From assembly GCF_032922745.1 (NCBI RefSeq), contig NZ_CP136693.1, forward strand, positions 1,550,001 through 1,614,000: a stretch of 64,000 nucleotides of DNA, written 5' to 3'. This DNA comes from Marinobacter salarius. Its GTDB lineage: Bacteria; Pseudomonadota; Gammaproteobacteria; Pseudomonadales; Oleiphilaceae. Shown here piece after piece: positions 50,762-58,676 of the stretch (the stretch's first letter is position 1; every line of letters starts with the position of its first letter). A model generated the notes under the pieces. It saw only the letters and a program-made list of their open reading frames with translations. It was not told the origin of the DNA and made no database searches. The position numbers and the translations under genes are program-made.

Positions 50762-52441
50762 TCAGTGATGCGTTGCCTGGCCCTTGGTGAACATTTCGTG
50801 GGCATGAGCAATGGTGTGTTCGGTCATATCCACACCACCGAGCATTCTTGCCACTTCGCTGACCCTGCCATTGTCGTCCAGTGACTCAATCTTCGAGTAG
50901 GTGGCGTCTGATTCCGTAAACTTGCTGACGAACAGGTGCTGATGGCACTGGGCTGCTACCTGGGCAAGATGCGTGACGCACAGCACCTGCCCATTACTGC
51001 CCAGGCTGCGAAGCAGGCGACCAACCACTTCTGCGGTGCCGCCGCCAATGCCCACATCCACTTCGTCAAAGACCAGTGTTGGTGTGGTGGAGGTTTGCGC
51101 AACCACCACCTGAATGGCGAGGCTGATGCGTGAGAGTTCGCCGCCCGAGGCCACCTTGGCCAGCGGACGTGCGGGTTGGCCCGGGTTGGCGCTGACCAGG
51201 AATTCAATGTCTTCCAGGCCGTGGGGCGCAGGCTCGTCCCCCTTGTTTCGGCTCAGATGGGTTACGAACTGGACCGCTGGCATGCTCAGTTGGGCGAGTT
51301 CCTCCGCGATGCGCTGATCGAGGTTGGCAGCAGCCTGTTGGCGAGCGTTCGACAGCTCGGTGGCCAGTGTATTGAAGTGGCTTCGCTGTTCTTCCAGTTC
51401 CGCTTCCAGCTTCTCAACGCTGCCCTCGCCGTCGTCCAGCGATGCCAACTCGGCGCTCAGGCTCTGGTGGAATTCCGGGAGAGTCTCCGGTGTGATGCGG
51501 TGCTTGCGGGCCATCTGGTAAATAGCGCTCAGGCGCTCTTCCACTTCGGCCAGTCGGGCTGGGTCGGCGTCGTAATCTTCCACAAAGTGGCGCAGGTTGT
51601 CGCCAGCCTCGGTGATCTGAATCTGGGCCTCATTCAGCATCTGGATAGTTTCCGTCAGTGCCGGTACTTCCACCGGTAACTGCTCCAGTTGCTGTAATGC
51701 CTGGCGCACCAGATCCGCTGCGCTATTGTCATCTTCCGTGCACAGAAGGGTAGCCTGATGGCTATTGTGTAACACCGTGTCGGCATGGCTGAGCTGTTCC
51801 TGCTCTTTCTCCAGCTCTATCTGCTCTCCGTCTTCCAGCGCCAGGCGGTCCAGTTCTTCCACTTGGTAGCGAAGCAACTGCAGGCGGGCTTCTGCCTCAT
51901 CGGCATTCTGCTGGCGTTCGGTCAGCCGCTGTCGGGTTTTGTGCCAGGCTTTCCACGCATCCCTGGTTTGCGCTCCCAGCGCTTCTGCGCCGGCAAATTC
52001 GTCCAGCAGTTTGCGGTGGGTCTCCTTGCGTAGCAGGGACTGATGTTGATGCTGGCTGTGGATGTCCATCAGGGCGCTGCCCAGGTCCTTTAGGTGGGCG
52101 AGGGGGCAGGGCTGGCCGTTGATGTAGGCACGAGAGCGGCCGTCCTTGCTGATCACTCGGCGCAGGATGCACTCGTTGTCGTCGTCGAGCTCATGGTTTT
52201 CCAGCCATTGCCGGGCTTCGGCAATGCGGGACACGTCGAAGGTGGCGGTGATGTCGGCGCGTTTGGCACCGTGGCGCACGGCACCAGCGTCGGAACGCCC
52301 GCCCATGGCCAGGCCGAGGGCGTCCAGGACAATGGATTTGCCGGCACCGGTCTCTCCGGTCAGTGCCGTCATACCCTTTCCAAACTGAAGTTCGACCCGC
52401 TCGGCAATGGCGTAATTGGAAACGGTGAGCTGTGTGAGCAT
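50762..52441 (-). CDS. recN: RecN, SMC-like DNA repair protein
   Basis: 559 aa. Starts at 52441 ('MLTQLTVSNYAIAERVEL'), because a longer frame upstream is antisense to grpE. Walker A 'GETGAGKSIVLDAL' (about 28-41), two coiled coils (about 160-360), and the signature 'VASGGELSRISLAIQ' with Walker B 'LVFDEVDVGIGG'. Acts in double-strand-break repair. Two LexA boxes lie upstream, so it is SOS-induced. Confidence 0.95.
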   Translation of the reverse strand: MLTQLTVSNYAIAERVELQFGKGMTALTGETGAGKSIVLDALGLAMGGRSDAGAVRHGAKRADITATFDVSRIAEARQWLENHELDDDNECILRRVISKDGRSRAYINGQPCPLAHLKDLGSALMDIHSQHQHQSLLRKETHRKLLDEFAGAEALGAQTRDAWKAWHKTRQRLTERQQNADEAEARLQLLRYQVEELDRLALEDGEQIELEKEQEQLSHADTVLHNSHQATLLCTEDDNSAADLVRQALQQLEQLPVEVPALTETIQMLNEAQIQITEAGDNLRHFVEDYDADPARLAEVEERLSAIYQMARKHRITPETLPEFHQSLSAELASLDDGEGSVEKLEAELEEQRSHFNTLATELSNARQQAAANLDQRIAEELAQLSMPAVQFVTHLSRNKGDEPAPHGLEDIEFLVSANPGQPARPLAKVASGGELSRISLAIQVVVAQTSTTPTLVFDEVDVGIGGGTAEVVGRLLRSLGSNGQVLCVTHLAQVAAQCHQHLFVSKFTESDATYSKIESLDDNGRVSEVARMLGGVDMTEHTIAHAHEMFTKGQATHH

Positions 52442-52470
52442 GCAGAGGTCCTCCGCTCGATTCCTGAATA

Positions 52471-52505
52471 CTGTGATTACATACAGTGACTGTGAATATA
52501 TACAG
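52471..52505 (-). promoter_or_regulatory. Two tandem LexA boxes upstream of recN
   Basis: CTGTGATTACATACAG (52471-52486) and CTGTGAATATATACAG (52490-52505), both perfect CTGT-N8-ACAG, 19 bases apart centre to centre. They lie 30-64 bases upstream of the recN start. The double site predicts tight repression and strong induction. Confidence 0.9.
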
Positions 52506-52564
52506 GGTTTTTCCAGTTTGCAAACATCGCCTGGCGAATTTGTGAACGAATGAGGTGCGCAACG

Positions 52565-52592
52565 GTTGAAACATTCGATACGGGCCCCATAT
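52565..52592 (+). promoter_or_regulatory. Heat-shock (sigma-32) promoter of grpE
   Basis: GTTGAAA (52565-52571), a 13-base spacer, and CCCCATAT (52585-52592), a near-perfect match to the CTTGAAA-N11-16-CCCCATNT consensus. About 95 bases upstream of the grpE ATG. Confidence 0.85.
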
Positions 52593-52687
52593 CCGTTCGC
52601 AAACATGTTTTTTCCGGCCTCTGGCGGTCGGAAACCAAACGTTAACCGGCCGGTCGTCTGGCCGCCGACGATCAAGCAGGAGTAGTC

Positions 52688-53293
52688 ATGAGCGCTGACG
52701 AGAATCGTAACGAACAGGTGGAAGAAGAGCTGAAAGACGCTGCGGAAGCCGCTCCCGAAGAAGAAACGGCGACGGAAGACAGTGCCGAAGCCGGCCCGGA
52801 AAGCGAAATTGAGGCCCTGAAGGCCCAGGCGCAGGAGTTTCAGGAGCAGATGTTGCGGTCCCAGGCGGAGATGCAGAATGTTCGCCGCCGCGCTGAAATC
52901 GATGTGGAAAAAGCCCACAAATTTGCGCTGGAGAAGTTTGTGAAGGAGCTCCTGCCGGTCGCTGACAGCCTGGAAAAGGCGGTTGAAAGCACTGAGGGGC
53001 ATGAAAATGCCGGCGAACTGGTGGCCTCTATTCGTGAAGGGGTCGAGATGACCCTCAATCTGTTCATGGGTAGCCTCGGCAAGTTCAATGTGGTTCAGCT
53101 TAACCCCGTGGGTGAGCCGTTTGACCCCCAGCAGCATGAGGCCATGTCCATGGTGCCGGCGCCTGATGCCGAGCCCAACAGTGTCGTGGCTGTGGTCCAA
53201 AAGGGCTACACCCTGAATGACCGCCTTGTTCGCCCCGCGATGGTGGTGGTCGCCAAGGCCGCAGACGCGCCAAAAATCGATGAGCAGGCTTGA
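52688..53293 (+). CDS. grpE: GrpE, nucleotide exchange factor of DnaK
   Basis: 201 aa. Acidic N-terminus, long coiled coil (about 40-90), then 'KFALEKFVKELLPVADSLEKA' and 'VVQKGYTLNDRLVRPAMVVVAK'. Dimeric exchange factor and thermosensor. First gene of the grpE-dnaK-dnaJ run under the heat-shock promoter. Confidence 0.95.
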   Translation: MSADENRNEQVEEELKDAAEAAPEEETATEDSAEAGPESEIEALKAQAQEFQEQMLRSQAEMQNVRRRAEIDVEKAHKFALEKFVKELLPVADSLEKAVESTEGHENAGELVASIREGVEMTLNLFMGSLGKFNVVQLNPVGEPFDPQQHEAMSMVPAPDAEPNSVVAVVQKGYTLNDRLVRPAMVVVAKAADAPKIDEQA

Positions 53294-53403
53294 AAAGCAG
53301 ATTAAAGCGCCAATATAGCCAGTAAACAGGCGGCGCACCGGGACTCCGGGGCAACTTTTAAGGCAGCCGGAACTGAATTGAACAACCGAATTGGAGCAAT
53401 TGC

Positions 53404-55329
53404 ATGAGTAAGATCATTGGTATCGACCTGGGAACCACAAACTCCTGTGTAGCCATTATGGATGGCGACAAGGTCAAGGTTATCGAAAACGCCGAAGGTG
53501 ATCGCACTACCCCGTCCATCGTGGCGTATACCGAAGACGGTGAAACGCTGGTAGGTCAATCTGCCAAGCGCCAGGCGGTCACCAATCCGAACAACACCCT
53601 GTACGCCATCAAGCGTCTGATCGGTCGTCGCTTTGAAGACGACGTGGTCCAGAAAGACATCAAGATGGTGCCCTACAAGATCGCCAAGGCAGACAACGGT
53701 GATGCCTGGGTCGAAGTGAAGGGCGAGAAGATGGCGCCGCCGCAGGTGTCTGCGGAAATCATCAAGAAAATGAAGAAAACCGCAGAAGACTATCTGGGCG
53801 AGAAAGTGACCGAAGCGGTTATCACCGTGCCGGCCTACTTCAACGACAGCCAGCGCCAGGCCACCAAAGACGCCGGTAAAATTGCTGGTCTGGACGTGAA
53901 GCGGATCATTAACGAGCCGACTGCAGCCGCTCTGGCTTATGGCCTGGACAAGAAGAGCGGCGACCGTACTGTCGCCGTTTACGACCTGGGCGGTGGTACC
54001 TTCGACATCTCCATCATCGAGATCGCCGATGTAGACGGTGAGCACCAGTTCGAAGTGCTGGCCACCAACGGCGACACCTTCCTGGGCGGCGAAGACTTTG
54101 ACATGAAGCTGATCGAATACCTTGCCGATCAGTTCAAGAAAGACAGCGGCATCGACCTGCGTGGCGACTCGCTGGCCATGCAGCGCCTGAAAGAAGCGGC
54201 CGAGAAGGCCAAGATCGAGCTGTCCAGCAGCCAGCAGACCGACGTGAATCTGCCGTACGTAACGGCAGACGCCAGCGGTCCCAAGCACATGAACGTGAAA
54301 GTGACTCGTGCCAAGCTGGAGTCACTGGTTGAAGAGCTGGTCGAGCGCAGTCTCGCACCGTGCCGCACCGCGCTGGAAGATTCCGGTGCCAAGATCGGTG
54401 AAATCGACGAAGTCATCCTGGTCGGCGGTCAGACCCGCATGCCGATGGTTCAGGAAAAAGTGAAGAACTTCTTCGGTAAGGAAGCACGTAAGGACGTGAA
54501 CCCGGATGAAGCTGTGGCCATGGGTGCTGCCATCCAGGCGGCCGTGCTCTCCGGTGATGTGAAAGACGTTCTGTTGCTGGACGTTACCCCGCTGACCCTG
54601 GGTATCGAAACCATGGGTGGCGTGGCGACACCGCTGATCGACAAGAACACCACGATCCCGACCAAGAAGTCGCAGACTTTCTCCACTGCGGATGACAACC
54701 AGACCGCCGTGACCATTCACGTGGTCCAAGGTGAGCGGAAGCAGGCGACACAGAACAAGTCACTGGGCCGTTTCGACCTGGCGGACATTCCGCCGGCGCC
54801 CCGTGGCACGCCGCAGATCGAAGTCACCTTCGACATCGATGCCAACGGTATCCTGAACGTGTCGGCCAAAGACAAGGCGACCGGTAAAGAGCAGTCCATC
54901 ATCATCAAGGCGTCTTCAGGTCTGAACGACGACGAAATCGAGAAGATGGTTCAGGACGCGGAAGCCAACGCCGACGAAGATCGCAAATTCGAAGAGTTGG
55001 TCCAGGCTCGTAACCAGGGCGACGCGATGGTTCATACCGTGCGCAAGACCTTGGCCGATGCTGGTGACAAGGTGTCCGACAGTGAGAAGGAGTCTATCGA
55101 GGCTGCTATCAAGGAGTTGGAAGAAGCCCTGGCTGGTTCCGACAAGGACGACATCGAGGCCAAGACTCAGAAGCTGACAGAAGCGTCTTCTGAAATGGCC
55201 CAGAAGATGTATGCGGATCAGGCAGAACAGGCGCAGCAGGCCGGGGGCGAAGAGTCTGCCCAGTCCGGTTCCAGCGACGACGCCGTTGATGCCGAGTTTG
55301 AAGAAGTCAAAGACGACGACAAGCGATAA
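53404..55329 (+). CDS. dnaK: DnaK chaperone (Hsp70)
   Basis: 641 aa. Starts 'MSKIIGIDLGTTNSCVAIMD'; phosphate motifs 'VYDLGGGTFDISI' and 'ILVGGQTRMPMVQ'; linker 'VLLLDVTPLTLGIET'. The C-terminal tail is acidic and ends 'EEVKDDDKR' as usual. 110 bases after grpE. Confidence 0.97.
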   Translation: MSKIIGIDLGTTNSCVAIMDGDKVKVIENAEGDRTTPSIVAYTEDGETLVGQSAKRQAVTNPNNTLYAIKRLIGRRFEDDVVQKDIKMVPYKIAKADNGDAWVEVKGEKMAPPQVSAEIIKKMKKTAEDYLGEKVTEAVITVPAYFNDSQRQATKDAGKIAGLDVKRIINEPTAAALAYGLDKKSGDRTVAVYDLGGGTFDISIIEIADVDGEHQFEVLATNGDTFLGGEDFDMKLIEYLADQFKKDSGIDLRGDSLAMQRLKEAAEKAKIELSSSQQTDVNLPYVTADASGPKHMNVKVTRAKLESLVEELVERSLAPCRTALEDSGAKIGEIDEVILVGGQTRMPMVQEKVKNFFGKEARKDVNPDEAVAMGAAIQAAVLSGDVKDVLLLDVTPLTLGIETMGGVATPLIDKNTTIPTKKSQTFSTADDNQTAVTIHVVQGERKQATQNKSLGRFDLADIPPAPRGTPQIEVTFDIDANGILNVSAKDKATGKEQSIIIKASSGLNDDEIEKMVQDAEANADEDRKFEELVQARNQGDAMVHTVRKTLADAGDKVSDSEKESIEAAIKELEEALAGSDKDDIEAKTQKLTEASSEMAQKMYADQAEQAQQAGGEESAQSGSSDDAVDAEFEEVKDDDKR

Positions 55330-55352
55330 AACTTAAGATCATCAGGCAGTTG

Positions 55353-55380
55353 GAAAACGCGGGAGCTCTCCCGCGTTTTC
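55353..55380. terminator. Perfect hairpin between dnaK and dnaJ
   Basis: GAAAACGCGGGAG and CTCCCGCGTTTTC form a 28-base perfect palindrome, 23 bases after the dnaK stop and 27 before dnaJ. Likely a partial terminator lowering dnaJ against dnaK. Confidence 0.8.
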
Positions 55381-55407
55381 CTCGTTTTACCAACAGGGTT
55401 TTAGAGC

Positions 55408-56538
55408 ATGGCCAAGCGCGACTATTACGAGATTCTCGGGGTGTCCCGGGAAGCGGATGACAAAGAGATCAAGCGAGCCTACCGCAAGCTTGCGATGAAG
55501 TATCATCCTGACCGGAATCCGGATGATGAGGACGCCGATCATAAGTTCAAGGAAGCCAGCGAAGCTTATGAAATACTCTCTGATTCCTCCAAGCGCGCGG
55601 CCTATGATCAGTTTGGCCACGCCGGTGTCGATGGTTCTGCCGGCGGCGGATTCGGAGGCGGCGGTGGCGGTGCCAGCTTCTCCGACATCTTTGGCGATGT
55701 GTTTGGTGATATCTTTGGCGGCGGCCGCGGTGGCCGCAATACACGCGGGGCCGACCTGCGCTATACGCTGGAGTTGGACCTGGAAGAAGCGGTAAAAGGC
55801 AAAACCGTTCAGATCCGCATTCCCGGCCACACCGAGTGTGATGTCTGCGACGGCTCCGGGGCCGAGAAGGGTTCACGGCCGGAAGCCTGTGGTACCTGTA
55901 ATGGCATGGGCCAGGTACGCATGCAGCAGGGCTTCTTCACTGTGCAGCAGGCGTGTCCTACCTGTCGCGGTTCCGGCAAGATCATCAAGAACCCGTGTAA
56001 GAAGTGTCACGGTGCCGGTCGCATCCAGGAAGAGAAAACACTGTCCGTCAAGGTGCCACCGGGCGTGGATACCGGCGATCGTATCCGGCTCTCCGGCGAG
56101 GGCGAGATGGGCGTTGAAGGTGGTCCTTCCGGTGATCTCTACGTGCAGGTCGCGGTTCGGGAGCATTCCATCTTTACCCGTGATGGCCGCAACCTCTACT
56201 GCGAAGTGCCTATCAGCATCGTCGATGCCAGTCTCGGCGGCGAACTTGAAGTGCCGACGCTCGACGGTCGCGTCAAGCTGAAGATTCCACCGGAAACCCA
56301 GACCGGCAAGCTGTTCCGTCTGCGTAACAAAGGCGTCAGCCCGGTTCGTGGTGGTCCGTCCGGTGATTTGCTGTGCCGCGTGGCTGTGGAAACTCCGGTT
56401 AATCTCACCAAGCGCCAGAAAGAGTTGTTGGAAGAGTTCCAGAAGACTCTGGATGGTGGCGACGGGAACCAGCACGGCCCGCGAAAAACCTCCTGGTTTG
56501 AAGGCGTGAAAAGCTTCTTCGACGAAATGAAATTCTGA
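55408..56538 (+). CDS. dnaJ: DnaJ co-chaperone (Hsp40)
   Basis: 376 aa type I J protein. J domain with 'KYHPDRNP' (HPD at about 33-35), Gly/Phe-rich linker (about 75-110), four CxxCxGxG zinc repeats ('CDVCDGSG', 'CGTCNGMG', 'CPTCRGSG', 'CKKCHGAG'), and two C-terminal domains. Stimulates DnaK ATPase. Confidence 0.97.
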   Translation: MAKRDYYEILGVSREADDKEIKRAYRKLAMKYHPDRNPDDEDADHKFKEASEAYEILSDSSKRAAYDQFGHAGVDGSAGGGFGGGGGGASFSDIFGDVFGDIFGGGRGGRNTRGADLRYTLELDLEEAVKGKTVQIRIPGHTECDVCDGSGAEKGSRPEACGTCNGMGQVRMQQGFFTVQQACPTCRGSGKIIKNPCKKCHGAGRIQEEKTLSVKVPPGVDTGDRIRLSGEGEMGVEGGPSGDLYVQVAVREHSIFTRDGRNLYCEVPISIVDASLGGELEVPTLDGRVKLKIPPETQTGKLFRLRNKGVSPVRGGPSGDLLCRVAVETPVNLTKRQKELLEEFQKTLDGGDGNQHGPRKTSWFEGVKSFFDEMKF

Positions 56539-56549
56539 GGGCAGACGTG

Positions 56550-57350
56550 ATGAGGGTAGCAATCATCGGCGCCGCAGGGCGCATGGGCAAGGTGTTGATT
56601 GAAGCCGTTGACGGAACTGAGGGCCTGGAGCTCGGCGCAGCAGTCGTCGAACCGGGCAGCAGTCTTGTTGGCGCTGACGCCGGTGAAATGACCAGCATCG
56701 GCAAAACCGGCGTCAAGATGGCTGGCAGTCTGGCCGAAGTGAAGGACGACTTCGATGTACTTATCGATTTCACCTTCCCGGACCTGACCCTGGAAAACGC
56801 GGAATTCTGTAAAGCCAACGGCAAGATGATTGTGATCGGTACCACCGGCCTGACCGACGCCGAGAAAGAGCAGCTCGCCGTCGCCGCTGAAAAGGCTCCG
56901 GTGGTGTTCGCCCCCAACATGAGTGTGGGCGTCAACGTCACCCTCAACCTGTTGCGCACCGCCGCTGCAGCCCTGGGTGACGACTACGACGTGGAAATCA
57001 TCGAAGCCCATCACCGCCACAAAAAAGACGCGCCTTCGGGCACGGCTTTGCGAATGGGCGAAGTTGTCGCCGATGCCCTCGGGCGTGACCTTAAAGAATG
57101 TGCCGTTTATGGCCGCGAGGGGTTCACCGGGGAGCGCACCCGCAAGGAGATCGGCTTCGAAACCATTCGGGCTGGCGACGTGGTTGGCGATCATACCGTT
57201 CTGTTCGCCACTGAAGGCGAGCGTATCGAAATTACCCACAAAGCCAGCAGCCGGATGACGTTTGCCAAAGGTGCGATGCGTGCGGCACTGTGGTTGGAAG
57301 GTAAGCCGGTCGGGTTGTACGACATGCAGGACGTGTTGGCGCTGAAGTAG
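56550..57350 (+). CDS. dapB: 4-hydroxy-tetrahydrodipicolinate reductase
   Basis: 266 aa, lysine/diaminopimelate pathway. ATG 56550 lies 9 bases after GAGGG; GTG 56547 is an alternative. 'IIGAAGRMGK' (NAD(P)-binding, about 6-15) and the signature 'EAHHRHKKDAPSGTA' (about 151-165), with catalytic His and Lys. 11 bases after dnaJ. Confidence 0.95.
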   Translation: MRVAIIGAAGRMGKVLIEAVDGTEGLELGAAVVEPGSSLVGADAGEMTSIGKTGVKMAGSLAEVKDDFDVLIDFTFPDLTLENAEFCKANGKMIVIGTTGLTDAEKEQLAVAAEKAPVVFAPNMSVGVNVTLNLLRTAAAALGDDYDVEIIEAHHRHKKDAPSGTALRMGEVVADALGRDLKECAVYGREGFTGERTRKEIGFETIRAGDVVGDHTVLFATEGERIEITHKASSRMTFAKGAMRAALWLEGKPVGLYDMQDVLALK

Positions 57351-57369
57351 CGACGAGCAAGATTTCGCG

Positions 57370-57398
57370 TGGACACAAACTGCCATATTTCGTACAAT
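57370..57398 (+). promoter_or_regulatory. carA promoter
   Basis: TGGACA (57370-57375), a 17-base spacer and TACAAT (57393-57398); a strong sigma-70-type match. Predicted start near 57405, about 147 bases before the carA start, leaving a long leader. Confidence 0.75.
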
Positions 57399-57444
57399 AA
57401 GGCGGTTTAACTGCACCAAGCGTAGCTTTGACAACGCTCAACAG

Positions 57445-57485
57445 AAAAAGCGGGACGGAGTTCAACTCCCTCTCGCTTTTTTGCG
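57445..57485 (+). terminator. Hairpin with U-run in the carA leader (candidate attenuator)
   Basis: AAAAAGCGGGACGGAG (57445-57460) pairs imperfectly with CTCCCTCTCGCTTTTTT (57466-57482), followed by more T. It lies after the promoter at 57370, so it would act on the carA transcript and not only end dapB. Confidence 0.6.
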
Positions 57486-57551
57486 ACCTGAATTTGCGCT
57501 TGCGTTCCTGTTCGTGACGAACCTGTACGCCACTCGATGAGGATACAAGCC

Positions 57552-58676
57552 TTGAGTACACCTGCCATCCTTGCACTCGCAGACGGAAGCCTGTTTTACG
57601 GCACCGCCATTGGCGCTGAAGGGGAAACCAGCGGAGAGGTGGTGTTCAACACCGCCATGACCGGTTATCAGGAAATCCTGACCGACCCGTCCTACTCCCG
57701 CCAGATTGTCACCCTCACATACCCCCATATCGGCAGTACCGGTGTGAACGAAGAAGACATCGAATCCGATCGTCTCCAGGCCGCCGGCCTGATAATCCGT
57801 GATCTGCCCCTGTTGGTGAGTAACTGGCGCAGTACCGGCTCGCTACAGGACTACCTGCGTGCCAACAACATCGTCGGCATTGCCGACATCGATACCCGTC
57901 GCCTGACCCGAATCCTGCGGAATAAAGGCTCCCAGAATGGTGCCGTGGTCGCCGGCGCAGACGCCACGGCCGAGCGTGCCCTGGAGTTGGCTAACGCTTT
58001 TCCAGGCCTGAAAGGCATGGATCTGGCGAAGGAAGTCACCTCGGAAAAAGCCTGGACCTGGAGCCAGAGTGAGTGGGATATCGAAAGTGGCTATGGCGAG
58101 CGCACCGAATCAAAGTTCAAGGTCGTCGCCTGGGACTATGGCGTGAAGCTCAACATCCTGCGCATGTTGGCCAGTCGCGGCTGCGACATCACCGTTGTGC
58201 CGGCCCAGACCCCCGCTTCCGATGTGCTGGCGATGAATCCAGATGGTATTTTTCTGTCCAACGGCCCCGGCGATCCAGAACCTTGTGACTACGCCATCAG
58301 CGCCATCCGCGATGTGCTGGAGACCGACATTCCCGTTTTCGGCATCTGCCTCGGCCACCAGTTGCTGGCCCTGGCCAGCGGGGCCAAATCCATCAAGATG
58401 GGGCATGGCCACCATGGCGCCAACCATCCGGTACAGAACATCGCCGACGGCACCGTGATGATTACCAGCCAGAACCACGGATTTTCAGTGGACGAAGCCA
58501 GCCTGCCGGGCAATCTGGAGGTGACCCACAAATCCCTGTTTGACGGGTCTCTGCAGGGAATCCGTCGTACCGACAAGCCAGCCTATAGTTTTCAGGGGCA
58601 TCCGGAAGCGAGCCCCGGCCCACACGACGTAGCGCCGCTGTTTGATGAATTTATCCGCCTGATGGAGGCACGTTGA
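57552..58676 (+). CDS. carA: Carbamoyl phosphate synthase, small (glutaminase) subunit
   Basis: 374 aa. TTG 57552 is preferred: GAGG lies 8 bases upstream and the family begins 'STPAILALADGS'; the P. aeruginosa enzyme is also known to use UUG. ATG 57537 is an alternative adding 5 residues. Glutaminase motif 'FGICLGHQLLALA' with the active Cys, and 'GHPEASPGPHD' with His. Releases ammonia for CarB. Confidence 0.93.
   Translation: MSTPAILALADGSLFYGTAIGAEGETSGEVVFNTAMTGYQEILTDPSYSRQIVTLTYPHIGSTGVNEEDIESDRLQAAGLIIRDLPLLVSNWRSTGSLQDYLRANNIVGIADIDTRRLTRILRNKGSQNGAVVAGADATAERALELANAFPGLKGMDLAKEVTSEKAWTWSQSEWDIESGYGERTESKFKVVAWDYGVKLNILRMLASRGCDITVVPAQTPASDVLAMNPDGIFLSNGPGDPEPCDYAISAIRDVLETDIPVFGICLGHQLLALASGAKSIKMGHGHHGANHPVQNIADGTVMITSQNHGFSVDEASLPGNLEVTHKSLFDGSLQGIRRTDKPAYSFQGHPEASPGPHDVAPLFDEFIRLMEAR

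Noticed and set aside
52442..53338. Upstream extension of the recN frame giving an 858-residue protein
   Set aside because: It runs antisense to grpE across the LexA boxes; the RecN family starts at 52441.
53302..54288. Long open frame on the minus strand inside dnaK (328 codons)
   Set aside because: Antisense shadow of a strongly conserved gene with GC-biased codons; no ribosome site or family resemblance.
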